A stretch of DNA of 64,000 bases from Eudorina sp. 2006-703-Eu-15 (GCA_003117195.1 BDSI01000100.1:186001-250000), one strand, 5' to 3'; shown: positions 37,618 to 50,861, numbered from the stretch's first letter. Translations and numbers: made by a program. Notes: generated from the letters alone by a model not told the origin.

Positions 37618-40600
37618 TATATATGTATGTATGGGGTGCAGGGTGCCTGCCTGCTGTGTGACGCAAGGGTAGGAGCTAGCTAGGAGGTCGAGCAAGCCGT
37701 ATCGGGCCCACTTGCAGCAGCAGGCGAGCAGTGAACCCGGTGGGCTTGTCGGGCTGATGGGTACACTACGCGTTGCGGGGGGCAGGCCGGTAGGCGGCGG
37801 CGCAGCGGCTGACTGAGCTGCACGCACGGGGGTGTGGTGTGGTGTGTGGGTAGCTCCGCGACGGGGGTTGGGGGCAGCCGCGTCCGAGTACGGGCTACGG
37901 GCCTCGGAGCTGGGGCCAAAACACCCTGCCCTGTGGAGTCCCGCGACCCGAGGGTCATGCGTTGTATCTGGACAGCAGGAGGAGGACGGGCTCTGTGCGG
38001 ACAGCCACAGCGCCGCGTGTTGGGGCGTAGGACCCCACCCGCTCCCTGGTGGTGGCGGTGGTGGTGGCGGTGGCGGCGGCGGAGGCGGTGGCGGCGGCGG
38101 TGGCGGTGATGGTGACGGTGGCGGTGGTGGTGACGCTGGCGGTGGCGAGTAGCAACGGTCGCCGGACGGTGATGGGTTACGGGAGCTGGGGGTGCTCGTT
38201 GGCACTGGTTACAGCCACCGGGATGGACGGCGGGTGGTGCGGGCAGCGATACGGTAGCGGCCGCTCAGTGAATGGCAGGTAGCAAGTACCGTACGACATG
38301 ACGTGGTGTCAGTAATGCAATCCGGTACGGCAGCCATCCTCAATGACTGACCCGTAGACACACAAGAGACAGTGTGGCCATTGTAACGGTTCCAGTGGAC
38401 ATATGTACGAATCTGGCGCCTGCTGGCGCCCCGAGGCTCTTGGCTGCGGTACATACTGATGGCTAGGCATGCACCCTGATAATGTAGGACGACGTGGACA
38501 TGACTACATGACTACTAATACCGACCATGCACACACGCCACGCTGTATGGGTCGGGCAATGGGTGTACTCGGCCCCTCGCTCGCATGTCACGCACTCCTG
38601 TCCTGCCTGCCTGACAACACACCACGCGGTGAGGAAGCCTCGGCTGTCGCCGGGGCTGTCACCGATGACCCGCGGGGTCCGCTGTAACATCCTTAACAAT
38701 AACACCCCGCAACGGATGGGGCTGTCGCTGAACACACCCCGCGAGCTGCGACCCCGAGGTTCGTTTCGGGTTGAAGGCGCCGGGCTTGCGATATGTTCGT
38801 TTCCTTATACATTATGTTACAGTGGACCCCGCTGGGGTCATCGGTGGCAGCACCCAACCTGTCGCGTCTGTGGGATGGCAAGACGTGCACAGCTTCCACA
38901 GCTTCCTGGTTACCTGGCCGACTCGCCAGTGGCCTTGAGAGGCGTTAGGGCTGCCCTACCTGGTCGCGACACGGGGGCTCCGGTCCCCCCCTTTTTGTCA
39001 ATCAAGACAGCGAAACCGCGAACCCTCCGGTGCCCCCCCTTCTGTCAATAAAGACAGCGAAACCGCGAACCGCTCCGGCCCCCCCCTCTTGCCCCACCAT
39101 GGTCTGTGCGAGCTTGCCTCTAATCGCAAACAAACCTAGGGCTGGGACTTCGACTGCACCTCCGGCTGTTCCAGCTTTGCGGTGCCCAACAGAGTGGGTT
39201 TCAGCCACCGAAGGGAAGATACACACACGGGCGGCGCCATCGAAGGCGGTGGAGGGGACGCCTGCTGTCAGCCTGTCACCGATGACCCATTCGCGGGGCC
39301 CATTGTAACATTTGATTCCTCGTACGGGCACAGCACGGGCACAATATGGCCCCGCCTGTGTTAGATTGATGCGCTCGTGCGTCCGGCGGCGCTCAAGCCC
39401 AGGAGGACAAACACAACAGGGCGCTTCCTCACACCCGCACGCATCTTCCCAGTCGCCGCCGCCTCCCAGAAGACCGCCGGCCACCACCGGGGATACTGTG
39501 ATTTCCGACTGGAGGAGGGCGGGCACGCACGGTATAGCGTTGGGTACCATACACAATATTTGACCGCCGGCCCGTCCGTTTCACCCTCCAACAACAGCTA
39601 CACGCGACTGGGAGCCGGCACCGCGCGGAGAACTCAATAAAAAAAGACACACCAAGGCATTAATGACAGACAACACAGCGAACGCGCGGGGTCGTACACC
39701 GTACGATGCCATACGACCCTGCCACAATCAGGGCCTGCTCTGAAGCCGATGGGGCTCCTCCCCTGTCCACCCCTCCGCTGTGAGGGTCCCCCCCTGATCT
39801 GATTACCTGGGGAGGCGGCACTCGCCGACCTGCCCCATGCGCGCACATACCTACGGTACCACCGCTCCCCGCGCACCAAAGTATACTGCACGTCCCAAAA
39901 TTCGCCACAACAAAAAATGCGTGTGAGAGAGACGAGTCCAGTCGTCAAGTCAAGTAGTCGCGGGTCAACACCTGCATCGTTTTTCACGGCTCGGCTCGCG
40001 CGAGCGTCGCCTCACCGACTCCCAACCCAGTCTCGCCTGTCCCGACATCATGTGCGCAACAGACGCCACGCGCTCGGATAGTTGACGGGCCGAGGCGAGC
40101 AGCTCTGCGGCCCACCCCACGCAGCCCCGTGCACGGGACGATGCTCAGCAGGGGCTGCGGGGAATCCCCCTTGGATCGCCCTCGTCGAACCTCGTCCAAG
40201 AGGTCACTAGAGTATGGGCCCTCCCCTGGAGCTGTCCTGATCGCCCACAGCCGCCAGGCACCGCCACGTGTCCTCTGCTCTTTCCCCGAGGCCTGCTAGA
40301 AGCACAAGAGAACCCTGCCCCCGCGCACTCCAACCGACCCACCCAGTGCTGTGGCCTACACCTGCCAGCGGACCCGGCCAGCGACGCATGCGCGCACACA
40401 CCCCGGCCGACGTCGCGGAAAGGACGTGCCGGCCGCCCGACTGTCCTGTACATCGCGCGCGAGACCTCGTCCTTCGTCGTCCTCCAGGGCCCTCCGCCGA
40501 CCCCAGGGCCCTCCGCCGACCCCATGAAACCTAACCATCCCAGACAATTCCGCTCCTCATCGAATCTGTCGCACCACCGCCGAACCCCCACACGTTCCAG

Positions 40601-40746
40601 GGCCCTCCGCCCGGGCCCCCGTCAAATCCTCCACAGGCCCATACATGTCGCTCTCCCGAACGGACCCGCCCTCCACCCGGCCCCCTCCCTCCCCGCTGTA
40701 CATTCCCGACATCACGAGATGCCCCCCCCCCGCGCCCCCCCAATCC
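37618..40746. other. Spacer between convergent TPR and SHMT genes
   Basis: Contains a GGTGGC-type array (38049-38150), a copy of repeat R3 (about 38530-38650, inverted), a tandem pair of about 53-bp units (38990-39090), a recurrent sequence near GTCACCGATGACCC (38658, 39278) and tandem CCCTCCGCCGACCCCAGGG units (40488-40525). No gene is supported. It holds the 3' untranslated regions of both flanking genes, but I cannot place their poly(A) sites. Confidence 0.5.
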
Positions 40747-43700
40747 TCACACGCCCGGCATGGGGAAGCTCTGCGCCAGCGCCTCCACCTCCCCCCGCAG
40801 CGTCAGGATGTCCGATCGCGCCGCGCCCGGCCCCTCCACGTACTCCTTGAACTCCTTGAGCTTGCCGGGCGCCGGGGTCTTGGCCTGGCAGTCCTTGGCG
40901 ATCTGGATGGCTCGGTGGATGAAGTCCGCCACCTGCGCGAAGTCCTGCTCCTGGAAGCCGCGGGTGGTGAGGGCCGGGGTGCCGATGCGGATGCCGCCGG
41001 GCACCATCGCCGACTTGTCGCCCGGGACCGAGTTCTTGTTGAGCGTGATGGACACCTGGGGGGGCACGGGTGGGGTGGGGTGGGGGGGTAGGCTGGGTTG
41101 GGTTGCGGGGTGGGCTGGGTTGGGTTGCGGGGTGGGGTGGGTTGGGTTGCGGCAGGGGGCGCAGCAGGGTGGATGGATGGATGGATGGATGGATGGATGG
41201 ATGGATGGATGGATGGATGGATGGATGGATGGATGGATGGATGGATGGATGGATGGATGGATGGATGGATGGATGGATGGGCGCCCCTGTCCCCAGTCGG
41301 CAGCCCCGAGGCCCCCCCTACGCGCATCGCCTCCTCTGGCCTGGCCCGCCATTCCAACCTCCCCACACAAAACGCGGCCCAGCTCAAGTAAGGGGTTCGC
41401 TGTCCATCCGCGCACCCCACCCCGCGCACCCAACCATCCTAACCAAAGCCTCCCATCCGACCCCAGGTCGCCCCCCCTCCCTCCCTCCCCCGAAACCGTC
41501 GCTCTGGCAGCAGCGCAGTTTGGTATGTCTACCAATTTCCTATTACCCCCTCCCCCCCTCCCTGCCCCCCCCTCCCTCCCACCTGGTCCAGCACGGTCTG
41601 CACCCGCGCGCCGTCGATGCCCGCCGGCTTCAGGTCAATGAGCACCAGGTGGTTGTCGGTGCCGTCCGACACCACCTTGTAGCCGTGCGCCTGCAGCCGC
41701 TCGCACAGCGCCTGGCAGTTGGCCACCACCTGGGTCTGGTAGGTGCGGAACTCCTCCGTGTTCGCCATCTTGAGGGCCACCGCCAGGGCCGAGATTGTGT
41801 GGTTGTGGGGGCCGCCTTGCAGACCCTGAGGTAGGGGTTGGGGATGAGACCATCAACAGGGATGGGCAAGGGGGATACGATCCGCGGTCGGTTGGGGTGG
41901 CGGAAGGGGAGGAAGCGCGAGTTGGGGCCAGTTGGGGGAATGAGTCCGTGGACCGCTGCGTGGTGGGGAGGGCGGAAGCCCCGCGGGGCGACAAGGCCCG
42001 GACACGCTGACGAGGCAAGAGGGGCGGAGAGCGGACAGCCTGGATGACGACGGACGATCCCATTGGCTCCTCCAGCAGGCCACCACTGCGCGCACATAAA
42101 CTCCTGTGACTTACCCTGCACCATGGTATCCGACCCACCCCACCCCACCCCAACCCCACCCACCCTCCACCCCACCCCACCCACCGGGAACACCGCCTGG
42201 TCGATCTTGTCCTTGAGCTCGCGGCGGTAGAAGATCATGCCGCCGCGGGGGCCGCGGAGGGACTTGTGCGTGGTGGTGGTCACGATGTGGCTGTGCGGGA
42301 AGGGCGACGCGGCCACGCCCGCCGCCACCAGGCCGCTGATGTGCGCCATGTCCGACATCAGGTAGGCGTCCACGGAGTCCGCGATGGCGCGCATGCGCGC
42401 ATAGTCGTAGTTACGGGAGTAGGCCGAGGCGCCTGGCGGGCGGGGGTACGGTGTGGCACGGGGATCCAGGAGAGTGCGCATAAATGTACGGATGTACGTG
42501 TACATCCGTACGGCAATTCTTTCTGGATAGGCAAAAACCCGCTCGTCACAGGGTGCGATGGGCGCGCCTGCGGCGCCCCTGCCCCTGCCCCCCGGTCTGG
42601 AGGTCCGCCTGGAGCTGCGGGCCGCCCTCCGGGGCCCGCTCGGCACCCCGCCCCCCGGCGCTCCCTCGAGTCGCCACCCGCCCAGTCCAGCCCTCCACCC
42701 CACCCAACGTGACCCCGCCAAGTGATGCCCCGCGAGTCAGAAGCCCCCACCAACTCCCCGCCACTGTGTCCACAAACCCCTCCCTCTTGGCGGCCCCCCC
42801 CACCCCCCGCCCGCCCTCCTACCCGCGATGATAAGCTTGGGACGGAAGAGCTGCGCGGACTTCTCCAGCGCGTCGTAGTCGATGGTGCCCGTCTCCTCGT
42901 TGAGGCGGTACGGCATGGACTCGAAGAAGATCGAGGTGGCGGACACCCGGCGCTTGGCGGTCATGAACCCATGGGTCAGATGGCCGCCTAGGATGGGTTG
43001 GGAGGGGCGGGGGCGGGGGCGGGGGCGGGGACGGGGGTGAGGGATGGTGGCCGGCTCTCGGACGACGCGGTGGGGTGGGGTGGGGTACAGGAAATTGGTA
43101 GACGTCTTTATACTGGGTGGGGTGGGCGAAAGGGCAGAGGCGGACCGGGCAGGAGCGCCCAGATGCGCCGGCAACCGTGATCAGCGTCCGGGAGATGGGG
43201 AGCGAGAAGCGCCGAAACCATCCGAGGCGGGCATCCAGGTCTGCCCCGCTGCGGCCTGTCGTCAAGTCATGGGCAGTTACACCCACAGCGAGACCGGGTG
43301 GTCACAGCGGACCATGGGCGGTCGGGATGCGACCTTCCCCAGGCGGGCGGCTTTATGACCCAAAGGTGGCGGAATTGTACCCTTGCCGTGGCAAGGGGGG
43401 AGGGGGCAACAGGGCTTCGCACCCCGTCCGACACCGCACGCAGGCACGCAGGCAGGCAGGCAGGCAGGCAGCAGCCCAAGGCCACCCTGCGCCCCACGGC
43501 CCGAGAGGCGAGAGCCCCCGCGGTCGTCGTCGTCCCTCACTCCCGCCCTCCCAGGCAACCCGCGGCAATGCGTAGCGTTCTGGCGTAGCTGTCCCGGGAA
43601 CTCCGGCGCGGTGTGGATACAGCCGTCACTACTACTGTTGCTTCGCCGCTGGCTGCCGAGCCGCCGACCTCCTCCTGCCTCATCCATCCCGGCAGCGCGG

Positions 43701-45214
43701 CGGTGCAGCGGCGGACCGCCCCCTCCCTCCCTTCTGGCCACCTGGCCCCTAGCACGAGCTCCCCAGGCACCCCGTCTTGCCCTCCCTCCCTCCCTCCCTC
43801 CCTCAATGAGCGAACCCGCCCTCGGGAGACCGCACCCCGGGCACCACCCCAGGTGTTGTCACCCCGGGCCGTCCAGGACACCCCTGCCGACCGGCCCCGG
43901 TGCGGTGGGGGCGCAGGAGGCCCATCTGATTTTGGTGCAAGGCGCCAGCAGGGACAGCACAGCACAGCGCCTCCCCTCCGTCCGCCGGGCCCCTCCCGCT
44001 CCTCCGCTCTCCTTCGAGTCCCTGGTCCGCCGCCGTGCGGCCCCCCGACCCCCCCGACCCCACCCCACCCTACCCTAGCCCAACCCGCACCCCGTCCCAC
44101 CATGCGGCAGGTCCAGGCCCATGATGCGGTCGTGCGGCTGCAGCAGCGCCGTGTACACCGCGAAGTTGGCCGGGGAGCCGGACAGCGGCTGCACGTTGAC
44201 GCCCCACTCGGCGGGGTCCAGCTTGAACAGCTCAAGAGCGCGTTTCTGCAGGGCCGGGGCCGGGGCCAGGGTGGCGCCGCGAGGGATTAGGAGGGGCGGG
44301 GGAAGCGTGTTATGGGCGCCAGTGCGTCTATGAATGGGGCTGCGGATCAGGACACGGAAGTGCAGGAGCGAACCCGACCGGACCGACGGTTGGCGGGTAG
44401 GGTTGGCGGCGAACATGGGGGCTAGCCCTCACCTCGCACAGCAGCTCCACCTGGTCGATGTACTCGTTGCCGCCATAGTAGCGAGCGTTTGGACGGCCCT
44501 CCGAGTATTTGTTGGTCATGCAGCTGCCCAAGGCTTGCATAACCTGTGTCGAAAACATAACGCTGTTACCAGAGGAAAACTTAAGGAAAAACGGGCGATA
44601 ATAGAGATCTGGAATCAACGGATAGAATTACAGGCTTCTCACGAGCCACACTATATCAAGGGCTTTCATTACTGCAACACGGGCCAGGTCGCCGCGATAC
44701 GCCAATTTTTAGATGTTACTCACCGCCTTCGACGTGAAGTTCTCGGAGGCAATCAGCTCCAGACCGCGCACCTGCGGGGCCGCGTGAAGCTGATACGTCA
44801 GCACAGGCGCCACGCCGCCGGCTCCGGAAAGGCCCCCGGGTCTGAACCATGACTACTTCGAATCCAATATAATGAATTTCTGTGTCTGTTTCGTCCGCAA
44901 TCTGAAGGCCTTGGCGACCAAAAGTCACACCTGGCGCGACTTCTCCTTGTTGATGAGGGAGTGAATCTCCGGGTCCACCTCCGACAGTGCACCATCGAAC
45001 TGGAAAAGCTTCTTGCCTGTGTCAAGACCAGAACCGTCATTAGGGTGTGTGTGGTCTGCGTGCTGTGTGGCCGCCAACTTCCGGCCGTCGACTTGCCTGA
45101 AGCGGAGGGCGCCGGTGGGGCAACGGTAGCCTTCACGACCATTGGGCTGCGCGAGACACGCACATTGCGGACGCGACTGGAACCAGCCGACAGGCGCTGC
45201 TGCTGGAGCTGCAT
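40747..45214 (-). CDS. SHMT: Serine hydroxymethyltransferase, probably chloroplastic
   Basis: Interconverts serine and glycine with tetrahydrofolate, using pyridoxal phosphate. Nine exons, all phase-consistent: 45214-45097, 45016-44931, 44771-44724, 44543-44433, 44245-44101, 42987-42823, 42432-42185, 41825-41583, 41055-40747, giving 490 residues. Diagnostic motifs in order are [67 protein letters not shown], then [14 protein letters not shown] with the PLP lysine at residue 281, and [14 protein letters not shown]. The first ~40 residues (Gln/Ser/Arg/Val-rich, ending [11 protein letters not shown]) are an apparent plastid transit peptide; mitochondrial targeting is less likely. Intron 1 (45096-45017) uses a GC donor (CAG|GCAAGT). 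Intron 8 holds a GGAT array. Length and motif order are complete, so the gene looks intact. Confidence 0.95.
41171..41280. repeat. GGAT microsatellite in SHMT intron 8
   Basis: About 27 uninterrupted copies of GGAT (110 bp) lie inside the 527-bp intron between SHMT exons 8 and 9. In translation it yields spurious WMDG or HPSI repeat ORFs on either strand. Confidence 0.95.
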
Positions 45215-46048
45215 GGTGGCCTCTAATTTGGTTTGCGAAACCGCTGTCGACTAGAATTCGACACCAGCGCACAGCCTCAACTACAGCGCAACCGGAAACA
45301 CAGATTACGTTTTCGTCAATGAAATACGTGAGGTGTATAAAACATGTTGTAAGGCGTTCATGTGTTCAGGGCGTGACAGGGACGAGCGTACGGCGGATGG
45401 AAAACGCCCAACGTGAAGCTGACATACCACACTGTTTACACGAGTCGAGGGCACTATGGCATACATAGTGCATTCAATTTGTTGACATTTGCATGGTTGG
45501 GTGCCTGCCTGTGCTTCTGAAGTGTGTGCCTTGACCTGCAAGCATTTCAACTGCAACGGAATTTTTTGTATACTGAGTTACTGACCTATATAAACGAGAT
45601 TGTTGTCTTCCGGTGGACAGCATTTTCGTGCCACCACACGCGCGTGCAATTTTTCATACGAATTGTTGGGAGTTGCCAATTGCATTTTTTGTCGGTAAAT
45701 TCGTTCAAGCTCACCTTCGTAGCATATCGGCGCTAAGGGATCATAGATTGAATCCCGACGACAACCACAGTTATAGCGGTTACCGTTGGGGCCACCAGGC
45801 CGAGTACCTGACCCCGGCACACGCCCGCTCGGATCGCAGCTCGGCCGCAACGGACACGCGGCACGTGGCGAGGACTTGTTCAGGAGACAAGGCCACCGAA
45901 CACCCTGCCCCGCCGCACAAACAGGCCTCGACACATGACGTTGCGCGCTCAACGCCGTACAGACGCGAGTACGCCGGAGGTTTCCGCGCCGCGCAGCTGC
46001 ACCCTCACGTGTGGCCGTGTACTCGCCTAGGTGACCGTGCTTGGATTT
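45215..46048. promoter_or_regulatory. Upstream region of SHMT, AT-richer
   Basis: The 5' flank of the minus-strand SHMT gene becomes AT-rich from about 45215 to 45760, then GC-rich again. It probably contains the promoter. No TATA box or other motif can be defended. No ORF is supported here. Confidence 0.4.
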
Positions 46049-46166
46049 TGTAACCGTTACAAGGTGGACCCTTAGTCCCGACCGGGTGTTCCAACGGGCC
46101 CAGACAGCGCGTAGGCGCCTCATCTAATCAACCCCTACCAAGGACTGCGTGCGCACCCATCCTTGG
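46049..46166 (+). repeat. Dispersed repeat R2, copy A
   Basis: Starts with the palindromic GTAACCGTTAC and continues AAGGTGGACCC. It matches 51570-51690 in reverse orientation over about 115 bp with scattered substitutions, and more weakly 8547-8612. The two better copies flank the minus-strand gene at 46829-51199 as an inverted pair. Confidence 0.7.
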
Positions 46167-46677
46167 ATTGTCAGGTTGGCAGGATTGCAGGGTCGCGATG
46201 TGATTCGTGCCGAGCGTGAGAACCACAGCAGTGCGCCGTCAGGCAACACCGCTGCGCGCGGGAATCAACACACTTCATGTACCGTTACAGTGTGGATTGG
46301 CTTCCGGGCCCTGTCTAAGGGTTTATGTCGCGGATTTATATGATGCTATAGGACACCTTCAACCATCATCACACCGAACCTACGCCATACGAACCGAGGG
46401 TCCATCCTGCCAACTAAGGATCCCACCTCATCCATTCACCCGCACATCCGTAGAGACAGAAAGTTCAGCAATCGCCACCAATCTAGCGTGCGAATCTCAA
46501 TCCATCAACTGTGATCTCAACTCCACATCTCTGCAGGTAGCCATAATCTCATGCTCCCGAACAATGTCGTGGGTTACCCTAGGACTCGAACCCAGGACCT
46601 TAAACCGCCTAATCGCGGTGGTGTCACCCGACACTTCATGTGCCTCAATCACATCTTCGTGTCACGGCTCCTGGGTG

Positions 46678-46682
46678 TTACA
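46678..46682 (-). terminator. Candidate polyadenylation signal TGTAA
   Basis: On the minus strand TGTAA lies about 150 bases after the stop codon at 46829. TGTAA is the usual poly(A) signal in volvocine algae. A five-base motif occurs often by chance. Confidence 0.4.
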
Positions 46683-46828
46683 AGTTTGTTCATCCGGGAG
46701 CGCTGAGCGGACTTGCATTCGCACCACGAGAAGAAGAGAACCGAGAGATACCTCCGAGTTCGGTTTGCCACCACCACCAGCCGCACCATCACGCTCACCA
46801 CCACGACACATCCCCAACCGCCAAGCCC

Positions 46829-49800
46829 TCAACCCCTGCCCGGCGGGGCGGGGCGCCTCGGCCTGGGCGCCTGCGCCGGCAGCGCCGTCGGCGTCGCCCC
46901 GCCCGGCATCAGCAGCGCTGCCAGCGGCTCCTCACCCTCCCACGACAGCCGCCGCAGCCCCGCGAACATGTGGGAGGGGTGCGCGCGAAGCGCCTCCAGC
47001 TGCTCGGGCGTCAGGGATGGCGGCGGCGGCGGCCGCGTCGCCGCCTCCACCGCCCCGCGGAGGTCGGTGGCGGCGGCCGCCCCACGACTCGCACCCGGGG
47101 ATGCCGCCCTGCCGACCCGGCCGACCCGGGGGTCAGTTCCGTCCGCACCCCCCGAACGGGCTCGGGCCGCGCTCGAGGTCCAGGCGACGGTCCCCGCGGG
47201 CGGGGCCTTGCCCGCTGCGGCTGCTGCTGCAGTTGCTGCTGCAGGTGCTGTCAGTGGCGCAGTGGCGGCTGCCTTGGCCGCACTGACCCGCTCCAGCAGC
47301 GCCATCGCCGCAGGCAGCGCGGCGGGCTGCGCCAGCTCCGGCGGCAGCGTCAGACCCTGTGTGTGCAGACATGGGAGGGAGTCGGTCAGCAGGGGGACCT
47401 CAGGAGCCCCCTCCACCCCTCCCTCATCCGACGGGCTGGGTATGTCAATGGGCAATGTCCATCTCATGCCTCGCCCCCTCAACGACATCGTCGCCCGCCC
47501 GGACGGCTCCTGCCTATTCGGTGACCGTTTTGCGGCTCCGCCGTCACACAGGGGACACACAGGCGCACCCCGGTCTCCCTCCCTCCCTCCCTCCCGTGTC
47601 TATCCATCGACCCTATACCCTCCTCCCACCGGCAGCCCAGACAGCGAACCCATAACTACAGCTACGGTACTGCCCCTGCCCCTGGCAATGCTACACAGCG
47701 AGATGCGTACTCATCCATACCCACAGTGAGATCGTCAACAAGGTTTGGGCGTGGGCCCGAGTATGCATCGTCCCCCAGTGCAACCCAGCGCGCCTCTCAC
47801 GCCGCCCAGCGTCCACATCCAACACCCCCTGAGTAGATGTGAACACCCGCATCCGTACCCACACGGGGGCCCCGGCCATACCCAGCTCTGGCCCAGCCTC
47901 CCCACTCGCCCACCCACCCCGCAACCCCGCACACACACCCCGCTCACCGCCGCCTGCGCCTCCTTCGCCAGCCGGACCGTCTCCGAGGACACCGACATCA
48001 GCTGCTCCAGCAGCTCACGGAACTGCGCTCTTCCGGCTGAGGCAGTCGAGACGACGACGGGCTGCACGGGAGCGGCCGCGGAGGCCCAGGCAACGGCGAC
48101 GGTGCCGCCACCCGCGTCGCTGCGCGCGCTGGCGCCTCCGCCGTTGCCGTCGCCGGTGCTGCTTCTCGGGGTGTTGCTGCTCTGATCCGGGGCTCCAGCG
48201 CCGCCAGCGGCCTGGTCAGCATGGGGTGCTCCAGGTAGGGGCGACGCGGCGGCGCCGCCGCCGCCGACGGTGATGACCGCCGGCGCAGCGGCGCCAGCCA
48301 CACTCGCATCGACGGCGGGGGCGTGTGCCTCCTCCACACTTGCGGACAGGGAAGGATCGGTGGTCGTCGAAAATGAGGAGTGGCTCGCCGACGCTGGCGG
48401 CGGTTGCGGCGACGGCGACGGCTCCGCCATCGCAGCTCGCTCCATGGGCCGGGACACAGCCATGCCTGTGGAGCCAGCTGCTGCGTCACCACCTCGGCAG
48501 TTGGTGGGCTGTGGCGCATCGATATCCGCAGCCGGCATCGCCCCCGACTGGGACAGTTCCAGCGCCATCAGGTGCTGCAGCTGCTGCTGTACGTCCACTG
48601 ACCCATGGGTCGGCTCGCCGGCGCTCGCGGGTGCCGCGCCTCCGTTCCTGTCGCTGCTGCTGCTGCCGGTTTCACTGCAGTCGTAGGTGCTACGACCGTT
48701 CAAACTGGTGGTGGTGGTGCTGCTGCTATCGTTCGTGCAGGCAGCGACGCTGCTGCTGCTGCTCCTTTCCTCCTCGCCACCCACGGCGGCGCCTGTCACC
48801 CACCCAACAGCTGCTGCGGCTGGTGCTGCTGTTGGCACCGGCACATCCCTGCCAGAGTTGGCTGGGCTCGACGCCGGCGCGCCCTGGCGGGGGGCTGGAA
48901 GCTGCGTTGGCTCAGCGCCCCGACCATCCCCTAACGCACCCGCCGCTGCAGTCGCTGTGGCCGCCGCGGGCACAGCACCGTACAGGAGAGTGGCCGGGAG
49001 GGCCGACGGCGCCGTGGCGCCAGCGGCTGTTGCGGCGGCGGTCGGGCCACCCGGGGAGCGCCCCTGCCCCTCAGCTGTGGCGGCGGCAACGGCCTCAGCG
49101 GCCGCGGGGCCGGCCAGTCCGCTGATCGCTGCGGCGTCTGCCGTACCATTCAGCACGGAGAGCAGCAAAGCGCTCAACTGCAGTGGGCGGGGTTTCAGAC
49201 GTCCGGCGGATAATGAGCAGCGCGCTTGCATCGTCTCAACCGTCAGTCGTGAGCAAGTGCTGAAGTGCTAAACGCAACCTAACTTCCACAGGCCCCCAAC
49301 GGGGTCACGCCATCCACAAATCATCCAGCCACACTCTCCCAGGCCTATTTGTTAGGCTTTGTGTACGCTGACCTCCTCCCCCTCCCGCCTAGCGCCGTCC
49401 CGCCACAACACACACACACACAGCGCTCCTGCGATGATAATGGTGTACAGGCGCAGGTGTGCGTGCCTGGTGGTAGTCAAATAACGCGGCTGTAGAGCAT
49501 GCGTCTGGTGGCAAGGGAGCTTTAGGCACCTCGGCTAGTTGAGCTGGCTAATGGACTATCAGGTGGACGCAGTCCTGCGACGATTACAGTAGGCGGTGAG
49601 TACCCCCCTCGATGGGCGGTACAGTGTGGACTAAGTGGATTACGCCTCTCCTCATCAGAGGAGAGCTTCGGCGGTCTCCCGAATGGGGCGGGTTAGCGCC
49701 CCCGGCCAGCGTCGGCCCGGCAGATATGTAACGATACACACACACACACACACCTGCTGCCTCTGCTCCGCGTCCCGCCGCTGCTGCTCCGCCAGGAGCG

Positions 49801-50829
49801 CCGTCAGCTCCGAAACCTGCGGGGACCGGGGCCGTACGGGGACGTGCAGCCGGTGCGGGGTGCAGCCGGTGGGGTCAGTGAGTGGATCTGGGACAGGGCC
49901 ACCTCGGGGTCCTGTCAGAAGGCCCCAGCAACGGCTACAGCAGCAGTAGCAGCAGCAGCAGCAGGACAAAAGCAAGCAACTTTTGTCCTGCTGCTGCTGC
50001 TACTGCAATCGCCAAAAGTCCGTTCAGAATCATCTTCAACAGCAGCACTGCGGCGGCGCCGAGTAGGGAGGGAGGAGGGCCCAACCCGCGATATGTGACG
50101 GATGAGTCTGACCTTACCCGACCCACATTCAACCCGGCCAGCAAAGCCGCCCTACCTGCCGCCCACCCGCCGTCCCAGCCCCATCCTCGGGGTCACCAAC
50201 TCCCTCAGGACCCGCCCTGCCCCGCCCCGCCTGCCCCACCCCGCCCCACCCCGACCCCCTTCCGCGCACCTGTCGGCGCATAGCCTGCAGCTCCCCGAGC
50301 AGCGCCGCCTCTGCGGCTGGCTGCGGCCCCGACCCCCGCCCCGACCCCGGCTTGCCGCTCCTTGCAGCTCCGCTGCGGCCCTCCGGCACACCGGCGGGAG
50401 CCGCGATGGCCCCGGAACTGGCGGAGGTGTCAACAGAGCCGGCCGGCGCTGCCGGCCCACGCGAAGCCTGGTTGGGCGTGCCGGCTCGGTTATCACGGCC
50501 TTTATGCCCGGTGTGCCTGCCCATGACCGCCCTGCCAGCAAGGCCCGGACCCTGGCCCGGCCCCCTGGCCCGGCCCCGGCCGCCGCTAGTGCCCGCTGCT
50601 TGCGAGCTGGACGCCGTGCTGTGGTCCCCAGCGCTGCTGCCCGTTCCGTTGCCAGTACTACTGCCACTGAGGCCGTTGCCATCACCGCCAATGCTGCTGC
50701 TGCTCCTGCTGCTGATGGTGTTGGTTGCTGCACAGCCGTCCGTGACGTCTTCAACAGCGTGTGCGACGGGGGCTGCAGTAGACGACGGAAGACGGACAGG
50801 CATCGCCGCGACTGCATCAGCTCCGGTCC

Positions 50830-50861
<32 letters not shown>

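Noticed and set aside
37130..38205. Long minus-strand ORFs with dozens of ITSHH repeats
   Set aside because: They are translations of the TGATG microsatellite, which has no stop in that frame; flanking frames are not coding-like.
41171..41280. Regular repeat array that might suggest a CRISPR or a WMDG-repeat protein
   Set aside because: It is an uninterrupted 4-bp microsatellite without spacers, inside an intron of SHMT on the opposite strand.
46571..46645. tRNA-like B box (reverse of GGTTCGAGTCC) on the minus strand
   Set aside because: The T-arm folds, but no full cloverleaf of proper length or matching acceptor stem can be drawn. A similar lone B box at 36552 (minus strand) also lacks the rest, so at most these are tRNA-derived relics.
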